64,000 bases of DNA from contig CANMWJ010000002.1 of assembly GCA_947501565.1 (NCBI GenBank), forward strand, positions 62,001 through 126,000, in the 5' to 3' direction. The notes below the pieces were generated by a model, which was given only the letters and a program-made list of their open reading frames with translations, did no database searches and was not told the origin of the DNA. Shown piece after piece: positions 58,425-64,000 of the stretch (position 1 is the first letter of the stretch; each line of letters begins with the position of its first letter). The stretch is from an uncultured Marinobacterium sp. GTDB taxonomy: Bacteria > Pseudomonadota > Gammaproteobacteria > Pseudomonadales > Balneatricaceae. The translations under genes and the position numbers were made by a program.

Positions 58425-59594
58425 TCAGATCTCCTGTTCGCTGACACGTTTCCAGCGGCCCTTCTCCAGACCGACCAGATATCGAAGGATGCCTTCCAGA
58501 CTGCTGCGATAGCCGTTCACCAGATAACTCAGCACGTTTAGTGCGTGTGGCAGCCTGTTCTCAAAATTCGGTGCAATTGCCGCGCCGATAATGACCGCCA
58601 GTTGCAGCAGCGTTAGCGCGAGCATAAAGATGGAGTCCACGCTGAGCAGCGCACAGATCAGTAATTGGCAGAGCAGTATCAGTGGCATCACCGCACGTAA
58701 CCCTTTGCCTGAAAAGAAGGAGAAGGCGATCCCTTTGTAACGGGGCAACAGCAGCTTCGGCAGACGCAGCAACTGCTGCAGGTTGCCCGCAGCGATCCGT
58801 TTACGGCGATTCAGGTCCATCTGTGTGGTGGCTTGTTCCAGTTCCAGCGCCACGATCTCGGTGTCGTATACCGCACGGTAACCGTCTGCGACCATACGCA
58901 TCGGCAGGATAAAGTCATCGTTGATGGTGTCCGCTTCCAGTGGGCAGAACGCTTCCCGGCGGAAGAAGTAAAGCGCGCCGTGGGCACCCATCGGTGCGCC
59001 CAGCGCCGCTTCACCCAACTTAACCCCGGTTTGATAACGCCAGTAGGCAGCTTCCCCTTCGCTGCCTGGTTGAAGGATGCGGTAGGTTGGTGCCACCACA
59101 CCAATCTTTGGATCGGTAAACTGGGCGGCTGCATTGTAGAGCGCATCGATAGAGATCAGGGCGGAAGCGTCGCTCAAACCGACGATCTCTGACTTGATTG
59201 TGGGGATCAGCTTATTGAGGATCGCAACCTTGCCGCCGTTCTCAGGGAAGACCGCCACCTCAATCTGAAGATGTTTGTTTTCAGGTTCTGCAGCAGTCTT
59301 CAGCGCTTTTATAGCCGTGTCGTCGGTGCATCCATCGCAGGCGATAATCAGGTTCAGTTTGTCTCTGGGGTAATCCAGGCTGGCTATGTTACGGACTTTG
59401 TCGGCGATCACGTCTACCTCGTTGTACGCAGGTACCAGCAGAGTGATCTCCGGTAGATCCCGGTTGCGAAACGCGCTGACCGGCACTGCAGACTTCACTT
59501 TCCTCAAACGGCGCAAGATCAGTGGAAATATCAGGTGGTGGTAGACCACCAGAATCCAGCAGAGCGCCAGCAGGCTAAGCAATAGAATGACCAT
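58425..59594 (-). CDS. Family 2 glycosyltransferase, membrane-bound
   Basis: 389 residues. N-terminal TM (LLLSLLALCWILVVYHHLI), GT2 core with LLVPAYNEVDVIADKV, ACDGCTDDT, NEGGK-like PENGGKVAILNKL and ALYFFRREAF, and QxxRW-like region replaced by MDLNRRKRIAAGNLQQL; C-terminal TM segments (VMPLILLCQLLICALLSV, ALTLLQLAVIIGAAI). It resembles processive or lipid-linked GTs of EPS loci (SypQ-like). 2 bp between it and each neighbouring gene. Confidence 0.9.
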   Translation of the reverse strand: MVILLLSLLALCWILVVYHHLIFPLILRRLRKVKSAVPVSAFRNRDLPEITLLVPAYNEVDVIADKVRNIASLDYPRDKLNLIIACDGCTDDTAIKALKTAAEPENKHLQIEVAVFPENGGKVAILNKLIPTIKSEIVGLSDASALISIDALYNAAAQFTDPKIGVVAPTYRILQPGSEGEAAYWRYQTGVKLGEAALGAPMGAHGALYFFRREAFCPLEADTINDDFILPMRMVADGYRAVYDTEIVALELEQATTQMDLNRRKRIAAGNLQQLLRLPKLLLPRYKGIAFSFFSGKGLRAVMPLILLCQLLICALLSVDSIFMLALTLLQLAVIIGAAIAPNFENRLPHALNVLSYLVNGYRSSLEGILRYLVGLEKGRWKRVSEQEI

Positions 59595-59595
59595 C

Positions 59596-60702
59596 TCACA
59601 CCTCCCTTGTTGTTTCCGGAAGCAGCAGGCTCAGATAGGCATTTGCCGTTTTTCGGAGATTACCGGTGTTCAAAACAAATGCGCGGGGTGAGCCGTTATC
59701 TTTTCTGTCCCTATGGGTAAATCGAAGCAAGGCAGATGCCAGATTGGTTACGTTGCCCGGCAGGATCAGCTCGCCACTGTGTGGGCAAACGATGTTGGGG
59801 CAACCACCCACGTTCGAAACCAACACCGGAACATCACAGGATTGCGCCTCCAGTGGTGAAAGGGGCAGGCCTTCGTTGAGCGACGGCAGGCAGAACAGGT
59901 CGATCGCCTGATAGAAGGGCAGCATGTCATCCAGCGCCCCCAGAAAGTGAACGCGGTTTTCGATACCCAGCGCTTTGGCCCGAATCTGCAGGCGGGTGCG
60001 GTAGGAGCCGTCACCTGCCAGCACCAGCGCGGTTGACGGATTGGTGCGGCTTAGGGCTTCCAACAGGTAGCGGTGCCCCTTAACTGCTTCGAGACGTGCA
60101 GCACAACCGACCAGTGTTTTGTCCTGCGGTAGCTCCAACCGTTCGCGTGCGATTTTGCGCGTTTCGCTATCACCGGGGACGAAGCGCGAGGTATCGATGC
60201 CATTCAGAATGACCTTGGGGGCGGTGAAGGGAAAATGTTTTTTCAGCTCTGCCGCGACCTCTTTGCAGTCCGCCACCAGTGTCGGGCGCAGCAGATGAAG
60301 CATCATATGCTGCAGGCGCAGGTTGCCCTCATTGTTCAGGTGCCAGGCGTCGTGTTCGGTATGAACATGGGTCGGAACCGCTGCCAACTTTGCCGCTAAG
60401 CCGCCATAAAACAGGGGGCCTATATGGTGGGTATGTACAGCGGTCGCGCCCAGATCTCTGAGAAGATTGCGCAGCGTAAGAACCAGTCCCATCTGCAGGC
60501 CCTGGGATTTGCCCAGAAAATGCAGGTTACTTTTGTTCTGTGCGACGCGGGGCCAGCGGATGGTTGCGTACGCCAATGAACCCTCAAGGCTTACTATGTG
60601 TACCTCAGCGTGAGGATTCATCTCCTTCATCAGATCCAGCGCCATGGTTTCTATGCCGCCGGGACTCAGATGCTGCACCACTTGTACGATTACAGGTTTC
60701 AT
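59596..60702 (-). CDS. Family 4-type glycosyltransferase
   Basis: 368 residues, GT-B fold. VQVVQHLSPGGIETMALDLM at the N-terminus, VHTHHIGPLFYGGLAA, VILNGIDTSRFVPGD, GCAARLEAVKGHRYLLEAL, LVLAGDGSYRTRL and the C-terminal ExxE-type motif in PSLNEGLPLSPLEAQSCDVP. It adds a sugar to the lipid-linked repeat unit. It overlaps the Wzz-like gene by 4 bp and is followed 1 bp later by the GT2 gene. Confidence 0.92.
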   Translation of the reverse strand: MKPVIVQVVQHLSPGGIETMALDLMKEMNPHAEVHIVSLEGSLAYATIRWPRVAQNKSNLHFLGKSQGLQMGLVLTLRNLLRDLGATAVHTHHIGPLFYGGLAAKLAAVPTHVHTEHDAWHLNNEGNLRLQHMMLHLLRPTLVADCKEVAAELKKHFPFTAPKVILNGIDTSRFVPGDSETRKIARERLELPQDKTLVGCAARLEAVKGHRYLLEALSRTNPSTALVLAGDGSYRTRLQIRAKALGIENRVHFLGALDDMLPFYQAIDLFCLPSLNEGLPLSPLEAQSCDVPVLVSNVGGCPNIVCPHSGELILPGNVTNLASALLRFTHRDRKDNGSPRAFVLNTGNLRKTANAYLSLLLPETTREV

Positions 60703-62204
60703 TGTTTGGCTCCTTTTTCGAAGGCGTCAGATTTGCAGAGAGGTTCAGGTAGCTGCGGAATACGCGCCAGCACGGGCACCTCAAGCATCTCGGTCAGGGT
60801 GTCTTTGCGACGAATACTGGTGTCCAGCAGCTCAGCGATCACCGCTAGGCCGCAGCCCAGGCCGATACCGCCGAAGAAACCGGCGATCACGTAGATGACA
60901 ATGGAGAGACTGCTGGGGCCGAGTGGTTCAAACGGCGGATCGATCAGTTTTACCCGCTCGTTCTCTTCGTTCTTGCCGAGCGATCCGGTCACACGGGCCA
61001 GCTCATGACGTTCCGCGAGGTCGTCGTAGATCTTGCGGCGCACGTCGATCTCGCGGGACAGCTCGTTGAGGCGGCGTTCGTGTTTGCCGTAGCCGTTCAC
61101 GCGCTGTTCCAGCTTGGCGATTTCGGTCTCCAGCGAACTCACCTCTTTGGTCAGGCGCTGAATATGATCTTCCGCCTCCTGCAAACGCTGCAGTTGAGAG
61201 ATCAGCAATGGGTGGCTGCTGGCATCATCGCCGCTATCTGTCACAGTGCTGCTGGTGGCGATCGCCCAGAGGCGTTCCAGATGGGCTTTGTCGAGGTTAC
61301 TGGGATCGATCACCTGCGCAGCGGCGAGTACTTTGCTGCGTTCACGTTCCAGAGAGTTAAGCTGCGCCAGTACGCTCTGCACCTTGCTGTGCTGGTCGGT
61401 GTAGCGGGCGCGTAATTGGGTAAGGTCAGCCATCACGTTAACGATCGCTTCCTCGATCTTGCCCACCACCGGATTGGTCTGGGAGAGGCGACCGGCGAGG
61501 TTGTTCTGTGCCGCTTTGGCCCCGTCCAGCTCGATACGGCGTTGTGCCAGCAGCGCTTTTAGTTCAGAGAGGCGTGACACATTACCGGCGTGAAGGGCAG
61601 GCAGTTCGCTGGCGAAACGGTTTTTGTAGTCGGCCAGTTCACTCTCGGCGCTTTCCAGATCCTTGCGGCGCAGCTCCAGCTCTTTGGCGAGGAAGGTTTC
61701 GGACTGCACGATGGAGGAGCGTTGCGGAGCCAGTACACGTTCAACGAACCGCATGCTTACCAGCTTGAGTGTTTCCACCATGCGGGATTTGTCCTGCGCG
61801 CGGTAACTGATCTTGATCAGGTTGTCGCCCACCAGCCGGGCATTCAGCGCTTTCGACAGCTCGTAGATCACCGCGGCTTTCTCCCGTTCATCCATATCTT
61901 CGCGTAGCAGCTCGATCTTCCAGGCAACGCTGGCGAGGATGTGTCGACTGTGCAGCAGGGCGTTAAGGGCATCCATACGTGCTTTGAGGTTGGTGGCGAT
62001 GGAGAGATCTTCCAGAAACGGGTTATGTTGCGACGCCTCCTGGAACAGGATGGTGGTGGAGGTCTCATACTTTTTCGGCGCAATGATGCCCACGACCAGA
62101 CCAACAACCGGCATTACCAGGATCGGGATGACGATCAGGTAACGTCGACGCCATAAGGCCCAGAGGAGCGAGGCGACGTTGCGGACGATTGCGGTGCGGG
62201 TCAT
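60699..62204 (-). CDS. Wzz/GumC-type chain-length determinant protein
   Basis: 501 residues. TM1 near the N-terminus (YLIVIPILVMPVVGLVVGII), a Wzz signature (YETSTTILFQEASQHNPFL), a long periplasmic coiled coil (~190-420; ELELRRKDLESAESELADYK, VSSLETEIAKLEQRVNGYGK), and TM2 (SIVIYVIAGFFGGIGLGCGL) preceded by the Pro-rich LIDPPFEPLGPS. There is no C-terminal kinase domain; the CpsD-like partner is encoded separately at 53890. Corresponds to SypO. Confidence 0.92.
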   Translation of the reverse strand: MTRTAIVRNVASLLWALWRRRYLIVIPILVMPVVGLVVGIIAPKKYETSTTILFQEASQHNPFLEDLSIATNLKARMDALNALLHSRHILASVAWKIELLREDMDEREKAAVIYELSKALNARLVGDNLIKISYRAQDKSRMVETLKLVSMRFVERVLAPQRSSIVQSETFLAKELELRRKDLESAESELADYKNRFASELPALHAGNVSRLSELKALLAQRRIELDGAKAAQNNLAGRLSQTNPVVGKIEEAIVNVMADLTQLRARYTDQHSKVQSVLAQLNSLERERSKVLAAAQVIDPSNLDKAHLERLWAIATSSTVTDSGDDASSHPLLISQLQRLQEAEDHIQRLTKEVSSLETEIAKLEQRVNGYGKHERRLNELSREIDVRRKIYDDLAERHELARVTGSLGKNEENERVKLIDPPFEPLGPSSLSIVIYVIAGFFGGIGLGCGLAVIAELLDTSIRRKDTLTEMLEVPVLARIPQLPEPLCKSDAFEKGAKQ

Positions 62205-62215
62205 GGCGGCAATCC

Positions 62216-62713
62216 TTACTCAGCCACCGAGATGTAGATCTCGTTGGGGATCAGGCGTGGATTAACCGTCGCCACTGCCTGATGGGTGCGGCTTTCCAGA
62301 AACTCACTGATCAGCTGGCAGCGGCTGATGGCGATCGACATCGCGGTCAGCTTGCTGTTGTCAGAGGCGGGGGAACACTGCACGTTGATCTGGCGTGCGT
62401 TGTGGCTGTTGGCGAAGCCGTTGAGTTGCTGCTGATGGTCGCTGGACAGCTTGGTGCGGCCGTCTTCGAAGCGCAGGGTCAGATTCTGCATCGGAACCTG
62501 CGCACCTGACTGTCCGCGCGCCTGAGCCAGCAGATCGTCAACGCTGATTGGCCCGTTGGTGATCGTACCGTTGGTGATCGTACCGTTGGTGATCGTACCG
62601 TTGGTGATCGGGGCGATCTCAGGCGTGCCGACCGAACCGCGCAGGGTATTACAGCCCGAAAGCAGGGAGATGCTGATCAGGGCGATGCTGAATGTGCGAA
62701 TGTGGCGCTTCAT
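62216..62713 (-). CDS. OmpA-like lipoprotein with TITNG repeats, first gene of the EPS synthesis operon
   Basis: 165 residues. Lipobox LSGC (ALISISLLSGCNTLRG). A low-complexity segment of TITNG repeats (~36-54) follows, then an OmpA-like C-terminal half (LTLRFEDGRTKLSSDHQQQL ... INVQCSPASDNSKL ... AISRCQLISEFLES) that may bind peptidoglycan; the match is moderate. The operon continues with Wzz (11 bp) and the glycosyltransferases. Predicted sigma-54 promoter at 62767-62752. Confidence 0.8.
   Translation of the reverse strand: MKRHIRTFSIALISISLLSGCNTLRGSVGTPEIAPITNGTITNGTITNGTITNGPISVDDLLAQARGQSGAQVPMQNLTLRFEDGRTKLSSDHQQQLNGFANSHNARQINVQCSPASDNSKLTAMSIAISRCQLISEFLESRTHQAVATVNPRLIPNEIYISVAE
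62553..62610. repeat. 15-bp tandem repeat within the lipoprotein gene
   Basis: CCGTTGGTGATCGTA is repeated three times in perfect tandem, followed by a 13-nt partial copy. It encodes TITNG units. In-frame unit length means copy-number change would alter linker length without frameshift. Confidence 0.85.
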
Positions 62714-62751
62714 GATGTCAGACTCGTTCTGATTGGTGTTACCTCTGTAAT

Positions 62752-62767
62752 CGCAATTTACGGACCA
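62752..62767 (-). promoter_or_regulatory. Sigma-54 promoter candidate of the EPS synthesis operon
   Basis: Minus strand TGGTCCGTAAATTGCG: GG-N10-GC spacing is correct, with TGGTCC for TGGCAC and TTGCG for TTGCA. It is 39 bp before the lipoprotein start. No good TTCTCA element is found at the usual enhancer distance. Confidence 0.5.
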
Positions 62768-63012
62768 GCAGCGTTCTTAATTTGCGATCAAATGACATGT
62801 GCGTTTTTAACTTGCTGAAATTAAAGGGATTAATTGGACGGTTCAGAGCGATTGGTTTAAGCGTCTGAGGCGTGTGCGCGGATCGTGGAGAACAAAACTG
62901 CGTGCAAACAGCGGGAAATAAGGTGTTTTTCGCAATAGGTGTCGCATTTTGCGAATGCACTTTGCGTTACTGCGTTGAAGGTTGTGTTGCGCTGCTGGGG
63001 GAATCAGCGATA

Positions 63013-64000
63013 ATGCCGCTTTTTTCACCGCAGCAGGAAAACGCTTTGCAGTTATTACGCATCGATTTTTTGGGACGCGAGTTGCGTCTGGAAGGCTCCA
63101 TGGCCGGTTGGCAGGCGCTGTACTGGGACAATCAGCTGGTCTCGCAACACAGCGCCAGCGCAGACCCCAGTGTGACACCGGTGCACCAGTTTACGCTGCA
63201 GAGCGGTGAGCAGCTGATCGAATGCCGTTTGCATATCGAACTGGAGTGGCAGCCATTTAATCTGGGCTATCAGCTCTTTATCAACGATGAGCTGGTGGGT
63301 GAAAGTCGTCTGAATGAGAAGGATATCGAGCAGCAGGAGGTGGTGAACCGCCCGAAAGCGCCGAACAAGATCAGTCTGATCGGTATGGGTTCACTGGCGC
63401 TGAAGCTGTTCAAAAGCGCCAAGGTGATCAAGGTGCTGTTTGTGGCGGGCAGTCTGGCGGCCTACACCTGGCTGTTCTCGCTGCAGTTCGCCATCGCACT
63501 GATCCTCTGCCTGGTGTTCCACGAATACGGGCACGTTCGGGCGATGAAATCCTTCGGCCTGAAAACCAAAGGGATCTACCTGATCCCCTTTGTCGGTGGT
63601 CTGGCCCTGTCGGACGATAAGATCAACACCCGCTGGCAGGATGTCTATATCTCCATCATGGGGCCGTTTTATGGCCTTGTCCTGTCGCTGGCCTGTCTGG
63701 CGGTGTATTGGCTGACCGGTATGGAGCTGTTCGCCGGACTGGCGGTGTTTAACGCCTTGCTCAACCTGTTCAATATGCTGCCGGTGCTGCCGCTGGATGG
63801 CGGTCACATCCTGAAAAGTATCGCCTTTTCGGTGAACTCGGTGGCCGGGCTGGTGGTGTGTATTCTGGGTGCGATATTGGGTGTTCTTGTCAGCTATACC
63901 TTCGGCATGGCGCTGCTCGGCTTTCTGCTGGCGATCGGTAGCGTCGAGATCCTGTTTGAGTGGAAGCGCCGTCACTACAGCGACCTGCTGCCGCTGGACC
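63013..64000 (+). CDS. M50 (site-2 type) membrane metalloprotease, 5' part
   Basis: 329 codons from the ATG at 63013 (GGGGGAA upstream), open to the window end, so the 3' end is missing. An N-terminal soluble domain (~1-110), then membrane helices; zinc motif HEYGH at residues 170-174 (LVFHEYGHVRAMKSFGLKTKG starts there) and the third ligand region LPLDGGHILKS near 262. S2P-family proteases cleave proteins within the membrane or act on anti-sigma factors. It diverges from the EPS operon across 299 bp of otherwise featureless DNA. The substrate is unknown. Confidence 0.88.
   Translation, partial: MPLFSPQQENALQLLRIDFLGRELRLEGSMAGWQALYWDNQLVSQHSASADPSVTPVHQFTLQSGEQLIECRLHIELEWQPFNLGYQLFINDELVGESRLNEKDIEQQEVVNRPKAPNKISLIGMGSLALKLFKSAKVIKVLFVAGSLAAYTWLFSLQFAIALILCLVFHEYGHVRAMKSFGLKTKGIYLIPFVGGLALSDDKINTRWQDVYISIMGPFYGLVLSLACLAVYWLTGMELFAGLAVFNALLNLFNMLPVLPLDGGHILKSIAFSVNSVAGLVVCILGAILGVLVSYTFGMALLGFLLAIGSVEILFEWKRRHYSDLLPLD

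Noticed and set aside
62774-62788. TTCTTA-ATT-TGC, similar to the SypG enhancer
   Set aside because: It has a mismatch in the core and lies directly next to the -24 element of the candidate sigma-54 promoter, too close for an enhancer.
1-64000. CRISPR arrays, rRNA, tRNA and prophage genes
   Set aside because: I looked for regularly spaced repeats, cloverleaf-like sequences with CCA/TTCGA motifs and phage structural genes, and found none I could support by eye.

Overview
The window is chromosomal DNA from a gammaproteobacterium. Gene families and codon style suggest a marine Oceanospirillales-type organism (Marinobacterium/Neptunomonas-like), but no rRNA or species marker is present, so this is tentative. 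Coding density is high, except in an AT-rich stretch at about 12.9-17.5 kb.

Layout. (1) 1-4.05 kb: 3' part of ppsA, a dodecin gene with a palindromic operator, a long inverted repeat, and an MFS transporter with a His-rich tail. (2) 4.06-7.04 kb: a five-gene operon (DUF2878, chalcone-isomerase-like, DUF3833 lipoprotein, SDR, NTF2-like). (3) 7.2-11.8 kb: binding-protein-like protein, porin, and a GGDEF/EAL protein. (4) 12-17.2 kb: rlmJ, then seven small minus-strand genes separated by attC-like sites with no integrase in view, i.e. an orphan integron cassette array. (5) 17.6-30.8 kb: a singlet-oxygen/photo-oxidative stress block: ECF sigma factor and ChrR-type zinc anti-sigma, photolyase, CFA synthase, DUF1365, flavin oxidoreductases, folE, SDR, and a second DUF3833 protein. 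Eight promoter-like sites TGA(T/A)C(C/T/G)-N16/17-CGTA stand before seven of these transcription units and before the operon in (2), which points to one sigma regulon.

(6) 30.9-50.7 kb: a dense signalling region: a 1767-residue pseudokinase/AAA/GGDEF protein, an HTH-receiver regulator, a PhnD-like binding protein with a histidine kinase, receiver proteins carrying degenerate HD-GYP, HDOD or GGDEF/EAL domains, an H-NOX nitric-oxide sensor with its own soluble kinase, and a hybrid kinase ending in Hpt. The parts list matches the Shewanella Hno network (H-NOX, HnoK, HnoB, HnoC, HnoD). A shared motif lies before the HTH-receiver gene and in the intergenic region at 44.3 kb.

(7) 50.7-62.7 kb: an exopolysaccharide/biofilm locus resembling Vibrio syp: sigma-54 response regulator (SypG-like), kinase-receiver-PP2C protein (SypE-like), CpsD-like ATPase, a large SLBB export protein, a lipoprotein, a STAS protein (SypA-like), glycosyltransferases, a Wzz-like protein and an OmpA-like lipoprotein. 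A sigma-54 promoter and two TTCTCA-N3-TG elements lie upstream of the STAS gene. (8) 63.0 kb to the end: 5' part of an M50 metalloprotease.

The most interesting reading is that nitric-oxide sensing, c-di-GMP enzymes and a syp-like biofilm locus sit side by side, next to an unusually legible light/singlet-oxygen regulon.
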